64,000 bases of DNA from Clostridiales bacterium (GCA_017940895.1 JAGAXM010000018.1:46897-110896), one strand, 5' to 3'; shown: positions 8,712-17,664, counted from the first letter of the stretch. Numbers and translations: made by a program. Notes: generated from the sequence alone by a model not told the origin.

Positions 8712-9767
8712 ATGTTTAATCTTGAATACGACGAGAATAATATTCCCGATATCAGCACACTTAAGGCAAAGAACTATGACAATATTAATCCCGATGATAT
8801 TGCTCCCGTTAAGAGAATCGGCGTTCTTACGAGCGGCGGCGATGCTCCCGGAATGAATGCTACTATCAGGGCTGTTGTCCGTGCGGGTATCAATTCCGGT
8901 ATGGAAGTCTTCGGCGTAACAAGAGGTTTCCACGGCCTGTGGAAGGGAGAGATCTCCCAGATCGGCGTAAGAGACGTATCCGAGACATTGCAGAGAGGCG
9001 GTACATTCCTCATGACTGCAAGATCCAAGACATTCACGACAGATGCAGGCGTTCTGAAGGGCGCGAAGATGATGGAAGTCTATAATCTCGACGCTCTCGT
9101 AGTATCAGGCGGTGACGGTTCCTTCAAGGGCGCAAGAGCTCTTGCAAGACTCGGCGTTCCGGTTATCGGTATCCCCGGTACGATCGACAACGACATCGGA
9201 TGCACCGACTATACTATCGGTTACGACACATCCATGAATACTGCAATGGAAGCTATCGATAAGCTCCGTGATACGGCATCCTCACATGAACGCTGCTCAG
9301 TTATCGAGGTAATGGGTAGAAGTGCAGGCTATATCGCACTTAACGTCGGTATCGCCACGGGTGCTGAGGTTATCCTTATTCCCGAGGTTCCTTTCGACTT
9401 TGATAAGGATGTATTAAGAGTAATTCTCGACGGCAGAAACAAGGGCAAGAGACATTACATCGTTATCGTAGCAGAGGGTGCCGGCAGCGCGGCTGATATC
9501 GCTACAAGGATCGAGAAGAATACAGGCATCGAGTCGAGACCCACTATCCTCGGACACTTGCAGAGAGGCGGTTCCCCGACTCTCCGTGACAGAACTACGG
9601 CAAGCCTTATGGGTGTTCGTGCCATCGATTGTCTGCTCCAGAAGCGATACAACAGAATCATAGTAGAGAAGGACGGCAAGATAACGGATATCGACCTCGA
9701 GGCAGGTCTTGCGATGAAGAAGACTATCCCTGAGATCGAGATCGATAATGCCAAGAGACTCTCGTAA
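8712..9767 (+). CDS. pfkA: 6-phosphofructokinase (ATP-type)
   Basis: Phosphorylates fructose 6-phosphate to fructose 1,6-bisphosphate in glycolysis; cytoplasmic. The protein has 351 residues, about 30 longer than the usual ~320. The extra is an N-terminal acidic/polar extension before the first beta strand (RIGVLTSGGDAPGMNA, ~36). The ATP-site motif GGDGSFKGA indicates the ATP-dependent rather than the pyrophosphate form, which has GGDD. The catalytic-loop motif PGTIDND is intact, as is MGRSAG. ATG 8712 is selected by GGAGG eight to twelve bases upstream, so the extension is probably real. mutS2 follows 11 bp later and is probably in the same transcript. Confidence 0.95.
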   Translation: MFNLEYDENNIPDISTLKAKNYDNINPDDIAPVKRIGVLTSGGDAPGMNATIRAVVRAGINSGMEVFGVTRGFHGLWKGEISQIGVRDVSETLQRGGTFLMTARSKTFTTDAGVLKGAKMMEVYNLDALVVSGGDGSFKGARALARLGVPVIGIPGTIDNDIGCTDYTIGYDTSMNTAMEAIDKLRDTASSHERCSVIEVMGRSAGYIALNVGIATGAEVILIPEVPFDFDKDVLRVILDGRNKGKRHYIVIVAEGAGSAADIATRIEKNTGIESRPTILGHLQRGGSPTLRDRTTASLMGVRAIDCLLQKRYNRIIVEKDGKITDIDLEAGLAMKKTIPEIEIDNAKRLS

Positions 9768-9778
9768 GAGAAAGGTAA

Positions 9779-12250
9779 ATGTACAAGTACACAACATTTG
9801 AAGAAGAAGCAGAGCGTAAGAAGATCAGGGGCCGTGTATTAACGGTCCTTGAATTCGATAAGATCAAAGAGAAGCTCCTTGAATTGACGAGAACGTCCTA
9901 TGGGCGTTCTCTTACTTCGTCCGCCTTTCCGACGACCGACGCCGAAGTGGTTAAGGAAAGCCTCGAGGATACATATGAAGCATTCACTTACATAAGTAAA
10001 TACGGAAGCCTGCCGATCGGCTCATTCCCTCCTGTAGAGGAGAGCCTTAAGTACATAAGTGCGGGCGGTACGCTTGATATGCGTCAGCTGCTTGACGTCG
10101 CGATATTCTTAAGAAGCATAGTGGATCTTAAGAAGATCGTTAACGATGACAAGAGGCAGGATCTCGCCGAGACCAATCTGTTCATGTCTATCGCGGCTCT
10201 TGAACCCGAACAGAGACTTCAGGATGAGATATTCTCGTGTATCGTAAACGACACCGAGATGAATGACCGTGCAAGCAACGAGCTGTATTCGATAAGACGT
10301 GAGACCAAGGATGTCGTAAGATCGATAAGAGTTATTCTCGACAGGATCATAAGAAACAGCGGTGATATCCTTCAGGAGCAGATAATCACGATAAGAGACG
10401 GAAGATACTGTGTTCCCGTAAAGTCCGAGCAAAGATCGAAGCTTCCGGGTATCATTCACGACACGTCATCGACCGGCCAGACCGTATTCATCGAGCCTAT
10501 GAGCGTAGTCGAAGCGAACAACAGGATCAGAGAACTCGCTTCGCTTGAAGAGGCTGAGATCGAGAGGATCCTTCAGAACCTTACCGCTATGGTCGGAAGA
10601 TCGGAGCAGGTAATACGATCTGACATCAGCCTTATTGCGCAGATCGATTTCAACTCGGCTAAGGCGGAACTTGCGGTTAGCATGAATGCCGTGAAGCCGG
10701 TGCTTAATACCAAGGGTCACATCAGACTCTGTAAAGCAAGACATCCTCTCATCGATAAGGATGAGGTGGTTCCGGTAGACATCGAGAACGGCGATAAGTA
10801 CGGAACTCTCGTCATCACAGGTCCTAACACGGGTGGTAAGACAGTATGCCTTAAGACATGCGGTCTTATGACGCTCATGACTATGACGGGTCTCATGATC
10901 CCGTGTGCGGCAGGAACGGAAGTGTCCGTTTTCGACAGGGTGCTCGCTGATATCGGTGACGAGCAGAGCATCGAGCAGAGTCTGTCCACGTTCTCGGCGC
11001 ATATCTCGAATATCGTTTTCATTCTGAAAAACATAAGGGGAAGGTCCCTCGTGCTCCTCGATGAGTTGGGTTCCGGTACGGATCCCGCAGAGGGTGCCGC
11101 ACTTGCAGTTGCCGTCCTCGAAGCCATGCGCGAAAAGGGCTGCATCGTGATGGCCACCACGCACTACCGAGAGCTCAAGGAGTATGCCGTCACAACAGAA
11201 GGCGTAATGAACGCATCCTGTGAATTTGACACGGATACTTTAAGCCCTACGTACAGACTTATTATCGGAACTTCCGGTACGAGTAATGCTTTCATCATCT
11301 CGAAGAAGCTCGGCATGCCCGCGAAGATCATTGATGACGCGAAGTCCAGGATGACGGATGAAGACTTGAAGCTCGAGAAGCTCCTTTCTGAAGCCGAAGA
11401 AGACCGCCGCAAGGCAGGCACTCTTGAGAAGGAGAACGAGCGTCTTAATAACGAGCTTAAAGATAAGATCAGAGAGCTTGAGGAAGAGCGAAAGTCCCTT
11501 AAGGCTTCCAAGACGAAGATCCTTAATGAAACACGCGCGAAGCAGAAGGAACTTCTTGAAGACAAGCAGGAAGAGCTCGACGAGCTCATTAAGCAGGTCA
11601 AGAAGAAGGCGAAGAAGAACTACGATGAGGACGCCAAGGCTGAGCTCGATAAGATCAGAAGAAGACTTCGTGCAGGTGTTAAGGATTTGTCTTCGGATGA
11701 CGAAGATGATGCTGCGGTTAACGTAAGTCTTCCCGGGGAGCCGCCGAAGAAGATCGAGAAGGGGCAGAAGTATTTTGCTCCCGGTCTTAACATAGTCGGT
11801 ACCGCGCTCGATTCTTCAGATAACGGCAAGGCAAAGATACGCATCCAGAACGGCATCATGACTTATACGGTGCCGGCGAATGAATTAAGAACACCTACGA
11901 GCGAACAGTTGACCAAGCCGGACGAACCCGAGGATACATTGTTTGCCAAGTACAAGGGTGCCAAGGCGGGAAGCACATCTTCGCTTAAGGTTCAGAAGGC
12001 GCAGACTGTCGTATCCGAACTGATGCTCATCGGTAAGAGAGCTGCCGAGGCGGAGTCGGAGCTTGAGAAGTATATCGACGACTGCCACCTCGCCGGACTT
12101 AAGACCGTGAGGATCGTGCACGGCAAGGGAACAGGTGCGTTAAGGTCAGCGGTAGAAGGCAAGCTCGCGGCTGATCCGAGAGTAAAGGAATTCAGACTCG
12201 GAGACCCGGCGGAAGGCGGAGACGGAGTGACGATCGCGAAGCTCGTCTGA
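9779..12250 (+). CDS. mutS2: Endonuclease MutS2 with C-terminal Smr domain
   Basis: An 823-residue MutS2, a MutS-like ATPase linked to recombination control and, in Bacillus, to rescue of collided ribosomes. The family N-terminus (LEFDKIKEKL) begins ~25 residues in, after a short extension. The MutS-core ATPase has Walker A GPNTGGKT (348-355) and a DELGSGTDP Walker B region. A long charged coiled coil (~520-640) follows, then a C-terminal Smr domain (~745-823) with HGKGTGALR at 781. The usual Smr LDLRG motif reads LMLIG here (748-752), so its conserved Asp is Met. AGAAAGG precedes the ATG. Confidence 0.94.
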   Translation: MYKYTTFEEEAERKKIRGRVLTVLEFDKIKEKLLELTRTSYGRSLTSSAFPTTDAEVVKESLEDTYEAFTYISKYGSLPIGSFPPVEESLKYISAGGTLDMRQLLDVAIFLRSIVDLKKIVNDDKRQDLAETNLFMSIAALEPEQRLQDEIFSCIVNDTEMNDRASNELYSIRRETKDVVRSIRVILDRIIRNSGDILQEQIITIRDGRYCVPVKSEQRSKLPGIIHDTSSTGQTVFIEPMSVVEANNRIRELASLEEAEIERILQNLTAMVGRSEQVIRSDISLIAQIDFNSAKAELAVSMNAVKPVLNTKGHIRLCKARHPLIDKDEVVPVDIENGDKYGTLVITGPNTGGKTVCLKTCGLMTLMTMTGLMIPCAAGTEVSVFDRVLADIGDEQSIEQSLSTFSAHISNIVFILKNIRGRSLVLLDELGSGTDPAEGAALAVAVLEAMREKGCIVMATTHYRELKEYAVTTEGVMNASCEFDTDTLSPTYRLIIGTSGTSNAFIISKKLGMPAKIIDDAKSRMTDEDLKLEKLLSEAEEDRRKAGTLEKENERLNNELKDKIRELEEERKSLKASKTKILNETRAKQKELLEDKQEELDELIKQVKKKAKKNYDEDAKAELDKIRRRLRAGVKDLSSDDEDDAAVNVSLPGEPPKKIEKGQKYFAPGLNIVGTALDSSDNGKAKIRIQNGIMTYTVPANELRTPTSEQLTKPDEPEDTLFAKYKGAKAGSTSSLKVQKAQTVVSELMLIGKRAAEAESELEKYIDDCHLAGLKTVRIVHGKGTGALRSAVEGKLAADPRVKEFRLGDPAEGGDGVTIAKLV

Positions 12251-12277
12251 CATATCAACAGATAAGAGGCAGGTATT

Positions 12278-12955
12278 ATGAATAACAGCAGACTTAAGAT
12301 CATCATCGGTGCATACGGAAGCGGCAAGTCGGAGGTGTCCGTCAATCTCGCGCTTAATATGCGTAAGACCAATCCCGATCATAAGGTGCTTCTTGCCGAT
12401 CTTGATATCGTCAATCCTTTCTACAGATCTTCGGATGCCGCCAAGGTGCTCGAGGATAATGACATCAGACTTATAAGCCCCATGTATGCAAATTCCAATG
12501 TCGATGCGCCGGTATTAAGCGGCGAGGTCTATGTTATCTTCGATAATGATGAGTATATGGGCGTATTCGACATCGGCGGTGAGGATATGGGCGCGACCAT
12601 CCTGGGATCCATGAAGACGAGACTTGATAATACGGATGCCGAGCTTATCATGGCGGTTAATACGAGAAGACCTTTCACATCGACTGCCGACGAGATCATC
12701 ATCATGGCTTCTGAACTTCAGGAAGCATCGAAGATGAAGATCACGGGATTTATCAACAACACCAACATTCTTGAGCAGACAACGGCTTCCGATATACTTG
12801 AAGGTGAGAAGATACTTCTCGAGGTACAGGAGAAGACCGGTATTCCGGTAGTTATGACGACCGTTATGGACGGCGTGATGACAGACGATGAGATCAAGAG
12901 ATTACACACACCTGAAGTCATGAAGATGAGAAGGACGATCAAGTATGCGTATTGA
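12278..12955 (+). CDS. P-loop ATPase, ParA/CobQ-like, of unknown role
   Basis: A 225-residue cytoplasmic protein with an N-terminal P-loop GAYGSGKSE (~11-19). A conserved DLDIVNPFYRSSDA segment and a DIGGEDMGA segment look like the switch regions of SIMIBI-class (MinD/ParA/CobQ) ATPases. I recognise the fold but not a characterised function; relatives are annotated as nucleotide-binding proteins. It follows mutS2 by 27 bp and its 3' end overlaps the next gene by 11 bp, so translation of the two is probably coupled. That couples the ATPase to a polytopic membrane protein, which hints at a membrane-linked function but does not prove it. Confidence 0.6.
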   Translation: MNNSRLKIIIGAYGSGKSEVSVNLALNMRKTNPDHKVLLADLDIVNPFYRSSDAAKVLEDNDIRLISPMYANSNVDAPVLSGEVYVIFDNDEYMGVFDIGGEDMGATILGSMKTRLDNTDAELIMAVNTRRPFTSTADEIIIMASELQEASKMKITGFINNTNILEQTTASDILEGEKILLEVQEKTGIPVVMTTVMDGVMTDDEIKRLHTPEVMKMRRTIKYAY

Positions 12956-14771
12956 TGCCAAGACGAGAAGAGGCTTTAAGAAAGCCGCCAAGATCAATCT
13001 TAAGAAACACTATTTCGCGTTTATCCTCATGTGTCTGTTCGCGGCTCTGATCGGATCCGAGTTCGTTACTTCCGAGAACCTGTTCGGTCTGAGGACCGAC
13101 CCCGTAAGCGTTATGCTGAACGGCTATGAAGAAGCTGTTGTAGAGACTGAGACTGAAGTTGCCACCATGACCGGCGGTTCCACTTTTGCCGATAAGGTTA
13201 TGGAGATCACACATAAGATCCACGATGATGATAAGACGGGTGAGGTGTTCGCCAGATCCGCAGGAACTATCAATCAGGTAATTGACGTCTTTACTACAGG
13301 TACCGCGGTTTCCACAATCACTTCAGTTGTGCTTAATATCGTAGGTTCCGAGAGTGTCGCTGACAGGATCGTAATGGCTCTTGCATCTGCTCTTGCGATT
13401 TGGTTTTGGATGTTCGTGCAGCTCGTTTATATGTCTGTCATGCGAAGGAATATCCTCGAGGGAAGGATCTACAATAAGGTTCCGATTAACAGATATCTGT
13501 TCGTATTCCGTACGAAGTCGTGGCTCAGCTGCACGATTTCTATGACGCTTATGGCTGTCTTTGATGTTATCGCCGTGGTGACGGTAGTAGGTTTCCCGAT
13601 AGTTTATTACGGACTGTTCATGGTGCCTTTCATCGTCGCGGAGAACCCCAAGATCAAGCCGGTGCAGGCTGTCAAACTTTCCTGGAATATTACCAAGGGT
13701 TACAAGATGGATCTGTTCATCAACGACCTTACGATGTTCGGCTGGAGAGTTCTGTCCGTGCTGACAGTAGGTCTGTCGGATCTGTTCTTCTGCAACCCGT
13801 ATAAGCTCGCGGTGCACTCCGAGTTCTATGTCAATATCCGTAAGAATGCGATTGAGAATAAAGTGAAGGGATATGAACTTCTTAACGATCGCTATCTCTA
13901 CGAAAAGGCTGATATGGGACGCCTTCGCGGAATGTACCCTGAAGCTGTTAATGTGCTTTCTGCACCTGAATATGAGCTGCAGGGCCTTACCGGTGCCAAG
14001 AAGTTCTTTGCGGAGCATTTCGGAATTGTGCTGTGGAATACCGACGATGAGATGAAGTATGAGCAGAATCAAGCAAGCCGCCAGCGCATTAAGAATATGA
14101 AAGACGAGCTCGAGGGTTTGAGTTATCCTACGAGACTTGCTCCGATCCCGGAGTCGCATAAGTCTGGAAGATTCGCGAATATGCACTATATGCGTCACTA
14201 CTCTTTGCTGTCGCTCGTTCTCATGTTCTTTATCTATTCGGGCTTCGGCTGGGTATGGGAAGTGTTCTACTACTATCTTCTGCAGGGACATTACATCAAC
14301 AGAGGTGTCATGCACGGACCGTGGCTTCCCATCTACGGTGCAGGCGGTATCGCGATCCTCGTATTCCTTTTCCCGCTTCGTAAAAGTCCGTCCAAGCACT
14401 TCTTTGCCACCATGGGTCTGTGCGGAATACTTGAGTACGGTACGAGCGTTTTCCTCGAGTATGCTTTCGGTGCGCAGTGGTGGAACTACGACGGCTTCTT
14501 CCTTAATCTCAACGGAAGGATCTGTGCGGAAGGTCTTCTCATATTCGGTGTCGCAGGACTTGCTTTTATCTATTTCTTGTCACCGCTCCTTGATGATGTG
14601 ATCCGTAAGTTCAAGCCGATGAAGCTGCTGCCTGTAGCGATCCTTCTTGTCGCGATCTTCATATCCGATATGATCTATTCCACATTTAAGCCTAATAAGG
14701 GTGACGGTATTACGGACGGCTTCGCCGGAACAGAGAACCGTATCGTTCAGCAAACGGAAGAAACACAGTAA
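12945..14771 (+). CDS. Membrane protein: DUF975-like half fused to a CmpB-type (PF06541-like) half
   Basis: A 608-residue integral membrane protein with two parts. The N-terminal ~330 residues begin with a basic MRIDAKTRRGFKKAAK segment before a membrane helix, followed by helices and an EN-PKIKPVQA-like loop typical of DUF975 proteins. After a charged linker (~330-405), the C-terminal ~200 residues carry the 'putative ABC-transporter type IV' (CmpB, PF06541) features: GFGWVWEVFYYY, NRGVMHGPWLPIYGAGG and a late GLL-FGV-GL helix. These two domains usually occur in separate proteins. The start at 12945 overlaps the upstream ATPase gene and has AGAAGGA before it. Function is unknown; the family assignments are from memory. 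Confidence 0.65.
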   Translation: MRIDAKTRRGFKKAAKINLKKHYFAFILMCLFAALIGSEFVTSENLFGLRTDPVSVMLNGYEEAVVETETEVATMTGGSTFADKVMEITHKIHDDDKTGEVFARSAGTINQVIDVFTTGTAVSTITSVVLNIVGSESVADRIVMALASALAIWFWMFVQLVYMSVMRRNILEGRIYNKVPINRYLFVFRTKSWLSCTISMTLMAVFDVIAVVTVVGFPIVYYGLFMVPFIVAENPKIKPVQAVKLSWNITKGYKMDLFINDLTMFGWRVLSVLTVGLSDLFFCNPYKLAVHSEFYVNIRKNAIENKVKGYELLNDRYLYEKADMGRLRGMYPEAVNVLSAPEYELQGLTGAKKFFAEHFGIVLWNTDDEMKYEQNQASRQRIKNMKDELEGLSYPTRLAPIPESHKSGRFANMHYMRHYSLLSLVLMFFIYSGFGWVWEVFYYYLLQGHYINRGVMHGPWLPIYGAGGIAILVFLFPLRKSPSKHFFATMGLCGILEYGTSVFLEYAFGAQWWNYDGFFLNLNGRICAEGLLIFGVAGLAFIYFLSPLLDDVIRKFKPMKLLPVAILLVAIFISDMIYSTFKPNKGDGITDGFAGTENRIVQQTEETQ

Positions 14772-14778
14772 AATATAT

Positions 14779-14808
14779 TTGTTTAAACTCACTGATTTAT
14801 GTTAAAAT
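14779..14808 (+). promoter_or_regulatory. Promoter of the SPFH/zinc-ribbon gene
   Basis: TTGTTT (14779-14784), an 18-bp spacer and an extended -10 TGTTAAAAT (14800-14808). The predicted +1 is near 14815. Confidence 0.6.
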
Positions 14809-14812
14809 ACTT

Positions 14813-14845
14813 GCGGTGTCTGTGGACAATATTCACAGATACCGC
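14813..14845 (+). promoter_or_regulatory. Near-perfect 12-bp hairpin at the 5' end of the SPFH mRNA
   Basis: The left arm 14813-14824 pairs with the right arm 14834-14845 with a single G-U, around a 9-nt loop. It begins at the predicted +1, so it would form a 5'-terminal stem-loop, well clear of the Shine-Dalgarno at 14859-14863. The likely roles are mRNA stabilisation or a protein site. Confidence 0.55.
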
Positions 14846-14871
14846 ATAACTAATTAACGGAGGAAATGAAT

Positions 14872-16197
14872 ATGGGATTGATTTCTAATGTCATGGGCGC
14901 TATCGGCGATTCTGCTTCATCTGTAATTGCTGATCAGTACGTTGAGTTCTTCACATGTGACTCGCTCGGACAGGATGTTCTTGTACGTCAGGGTGCAAGA
15001 AAGATGCAGAAGGGACACAACAAGGGTGACGTTGAAGTAATTACTAACGGTGCCATGATCGCTGTTCCTGAGAACACTGCATGTCTTATGGTAGATAACG
15101 GTAAGGTCGTTGACTTTACTATCCAGGCAGGTATGTATACTTGGGATTCTTCTTCTGCTCCTTCAGTATTCGCAGGTAATGACGGTTTCCTCGATGCAGC
15201 CAAGAAGCTCGTAGGCGAGACTTGGAACCGTATGAAGGCAGGCGGAGAGATCACAACACAGCAGAGAATCTACTTCGTCAATATGCTTGAGATCCGTGAC
15301 CAGAAGTACGGTACACCTTCCGCTCTTCCTTATCACGATCCTGAGTACAGAAATATCTACATCAGACTTAACGGTGTATTCTCTTACCAAATTAAGGATC
15401 CTGTAAAGTTCTTCCAGACACAGGTAGGTAACATCAAGGGTCAGTACACTAATGCTCAGTTCATGGGTTCTCCTGCTGATCCTAAGCAGCCCAGAATCGA
15501 GTTCATGGATAACTTCTCTGAGGTTCTCAATAAGTGCGGAACAGTTGATAAGATCATGTTCGCTGATCTGCCTTCCAACCAGGGCAAGCTCCGTACATAC
15601 ATGCAGGATGCTCTCGATGAGGAGTGGCTCAAGAACAGAGGTGTTGTTGTTTCCTCCGTTGCTATCGGCGGTATCACACCTGATGATAAGTCCAGAGAGA
15701 GAATCGAGCAGGTTGACCAGTCCAAGATGTTCGGTGCTGATCCTAACGCTCTTGCAGCTCAGGCTGTACTCGGCCAGACACAGGCTATGAATACTGCAGC
15801 AGCAAATGCAAACGGTGCAGTAAACGGCCTCATGGGCATGGGTATGGTAGGCGGCATGGGTCAGATGGGCGGCGGTATGAATTCTGCATTCCAGTTCTTG
15901 GGTCAGCAGCAGCAGGCTCAGCCCGCACCGGCACCCGCTCCCACAGCAGCACCCGCTCCCGCGGCAGCAGGATGGACATGTTCCTGCGGTACAACCAACA
16001 CAGGTAAGTTCTGCTCCAACTGCGGAAGTGCTCAGCCCGCTCCTTCAGCAGCTTGGACTTGTGAGTGCGGAACACAGAATACAGGCAAGTTCTGCTCTAA
16101 CTGCGGTAAGCCCGCTCCTGCAGGTCCCTGGACATGCGAGTGCGGAACACAGAACACAGGTAAGTTCTGCTCCAACTGCGGTAAGCCCCAGCCCTGA
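14872..16197 (+). CDS. SPFH-domain protein with three C-terminal zinc ribbons
   Basis: A 441-residue protein. Residues ~1-290 resemble the SPFH (stomatin/prohibitin/flotillin-like) domain of the YdjI/virion core protein type, a family linked to membrane stress and phage-shock responses in Bacillus. A Gly/Met-rich stretch and a Gln- then Ala/Pro-rich linker (~315-365) follow. Three near-identical zinc ribbons start at Trp368, Trp395 and Trp420, each with W-T-C-x-C-G then KFCSNCG. GGAGG at 14859-14863 is 8 nt from ATG 14872 but only 2 nt from ATG 14866, so the later start is used. It is monocistronic, with its own promoter and terminator. It most likely scaffolds a membrane-associated complex. 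Confidence 0.75.
   Translation: MGLISNVMGAIGDSASSVIADQYVEFFTCDSLGQDVLVRQGARKMQKGHNKGDVEVITNGAMIAVPENTACLMVDNGKVVDFTIQAGMYTWDSSSAPSVFAGNDGFLDAAKKLVGETWNRMKAGGEITTQQRIYFVNMLEIRDQKYGTPSALPYHDPEYRNIYIRLNGVFSYQIKDPVKFFQTQVGNIKGQYTNAQFMGSPADPKQPRIEFMDNFSEVLNKCGTVDKIMFADLPSNQGKLRTYMQDALDEEWLKNRGVVVSSVAIGGITPDDKSRERIEQVDQSKMFGADPNALAAQAVLGQTQAMNTAAANANGAVNGLMGMGMVGGMGQMGGGMNSAFQFLGQQQQAQPAPAPAPTAAPAPAAAGWTCSCGTTNTGKFCSNCGSAQPAPSAAWTCECGTQNTGKFCSNCGKPAPAGPWTCECGTQNTGKFCSNCGKPQP
15973..16194 (+). repeat. Three tandem zinc-ribbon coding repeats
   Basis: Units start at 15973, 16054 and 16129 (27- and 25-codon steps). Units two and three are nearly identical at the DNA level, indicating recent duplication inside the gene. 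Confidence 0.9.
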
Positions 16198-16223
16198 TCA
16201 AGGCATCAATAATTGATTAACAG

Positions 16224-16254
16224 AAGCCCCGGTGTCAAAAGCCGGGGCTTTTAT
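16224..16254 (+). terminator. Rho-independent terminator after the SPFH gene
   Basis: A perfect 9-bp GC-rich stem (AAGCCCCGG at 16224-16232 with CCGGGGCTT at 16242-16250) is followed by TTTAT. Confidence 0.85.
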
Positions 16255-16292
16255 AACGGGAAAAAACAATAATATATATAAACGCATATTAA

Positions 16293-16321
16293 TTGAAAAT
16301 CATTTGAGCTTCTTTTATAAT
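16293..16321 (+). promoter_or_regulatory. Promoter of the vor operon
   Basis: TTGAAA (16293-16298), a 17-bp spacer and TATAAT (16316-16321): the best sigma-A match in the window. Confidence 0.8.
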
Positions 16322-16358
16322 GCTATCCTAATGAGTTTAAAAGAGGGAGTGTATGGCA

Positions 16359-16565
16359 ATGGCAAAGGTCACATTTAATGATGATTTGTGCAAGGGCTGC
16401 GGTCTTTGCGTCAATGCGTGTCCCAAGAAGATCCTCGAGCTCGATAAGAGCAGACTGAACAACAAGGGTTATCACCCTGCGGCATGTACCGATCTTGATC
16501 AGTGTATCGGCTGCGCTTTCTGCGCTACAACATGTCCTGATTTGGTCATTACGGTAGAAAGGTGA
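16359..16565 (+). CDS. vorD: 2-oxoacid:ferredoxin oxidoreductase, delta (2x[4Fe-4S] ferredoxin) subunit
   Basis: A 68-residue ferredoxin-like subunit with two CxxCxxCxxxC(P) clusters (CKGCGLCVNACP and CIGCAFCATTCP), the electron-exit module of the Vor complex encoded by the next three genes. GGGAG at 16345-16349 fits ATG 16359 (9 nt) better than ATG 16353 (3 nt). It is the first gene of the delta-alpha-beta-gamma operon, with a 10-bp gap to the alpha gene. The symbol follows from the operon and the strong VorB-like alpha subunit. Confidence 0.85.
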   Translation: MAKVTFNDDLCKGCGLCVNACPKKILELDKSRLNNKGYHPAACTDLDQCIGCAFCATTCPDLVITVER

Positions 16566-16575
16566 GGATCTGACT

Positions 16576-17664
16576 ATGGCAAGCAAGAAAGTACTTATGA
16601 AGGGAAACGAGGTCATTGCTGAAGCTGCTATCAGAGCAGGCTGCAGAAATTACTTCGGATATCCCATCACACCTCAGACAGAGGTTATGCACTATATGGC
16701 AAAGAAGATGGTTCAGATCGGAGGAAACTTCGTTCAGGCCGAGAGTGAGGTCGCTGCCATTAACATGGTATACGGCGCTGCTGCTGCGGGCTTCAGAGTA
16801 ATGACATCTTCGTCATCTCCGGGAATCTCCCTGAAGCAGGAGGGTATCTCCTATATTGCAGGTGCCGAGCTTCCTGCAGTAGTTGTAAACATCGTAAGAG
16901 CAGGTCCGGGCTTGGGCGGTATTCAGCCTTCACAGGGTGACTATTTCCAGGCCTGTAAGGGCGGCGGACACGGTGATTACAGAAATCTCGTTATCGCACC
17001 TGCTTCTGTACAGGAGCTCTATGAGCTTACTGTTGAAGCATTTAACCTTGCAGATAAGTACAGAATGACGTGCATGATCTTAGGCGACGGTACACTCGGT
17101 CAGATGATGGAGCCTGTTGCTTTCAGAGATGTAGAGCCCATCGTAGAACCCGAGAAGCCTTGGGCTGCATGCGGAAGAGGCGGAAGAGCAGAGCACAACA
17201 CTGTAACTTCCATCTATATCCAGCCCGACGATCTCGAGAGAAAGAACCTCGAGCTTGTCGAGAAGTACAAGATCATCGAGAGAGATGAAGTAAGATATGA
17301 GGCTATCGGACTTGAGGATGCCGAGATCGTTATCGTTGCATTCTCCACATGTTCGAGAATCTGCCGTAACGTTATCAGACAGGCAGCCGAGAAGGGCATC
17401 AAGGTCGGAATGATCCGTCCCATCACTCTCTGGCCGTTCCCCAAGCAGATCATCCGTGATACTGCAGCTCTTCCTAATGTTAAGGCATTCCTCGACATAG
17501 AGCTTTCTGCAGGTCAGATGGTTGAAGACGTTCAGATCGCCGTTAAGGGACAGAAGCCCGTTCACTTCTTTGGAAGAATGGGCGGTAACCTTCCTATGCA
17601 GAAGGAGATCCTTGATAAGATCATCGCGATCCACGAAGACCCCAATAAGGAGGCACTTGACTGA
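16576..17664 (+). CDS. vorB: 2-ketoisovalerate-type ferredoxin oxidoreductase, alpha subunit (VorB-like)
   Basis: A 362-residue alpha subunit (pyruvate-flavodoxin/ferredoxin oxidoreductase N-terminal and transketolase C-terminal-like domains). The sequence GYPITPQTE near the N-terminus and the run around MTSSSSPGISLKQEG (~77-90) match the VorB group closely. Together with the beta subunit it decarboxylates branched 2-oxoacids to acyl-CoA and passes electrons to ferredoxin; it is cytoplasmic. A KorA-type enzyme using 2-oxoglutarate is the main alternative and cannot be excluded by eye. Its stop overlaps the beta start by one base (TGATG). Confidence 0.88.
   Translation: MASKKVLMKGNEVIAEAAIRAGCRNYFGYPITPQTEVMHYMAKKMVQIGGNFVQAESEVAAINMVYGAAAAGFRVMTSSSSPGISLKQEGISYIAGAELPAVVVNIVRAGPGLGGIQPSQGDYFQACKGGGHGDYRNLVIAPASVQELYELTVEAFNLADKYRMTCMILGDGTLGQMMEPVAFRDVEPIVEPEKPWAACGRGGRAEHNTVTSIYIQPDDLERKNLELVEKYKIIERDEVRYEAIGLEDAEIVIVAFSTCSRICRNVIRQAAEKGIKVGMIRPITLWPFPKQIIRDTAALPNVKAFLDIELSAGQMVEDVQIAVKGQKPVHFFGRMGGNLPMQKEILDKIIAIHEDPNKEALD

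Noticed and set aside
14866..14871. SPFH gene starting at ATG 14866
   Set aside because: It is only 2 nt after GGAGG; ATG 14872 has normal spacing.
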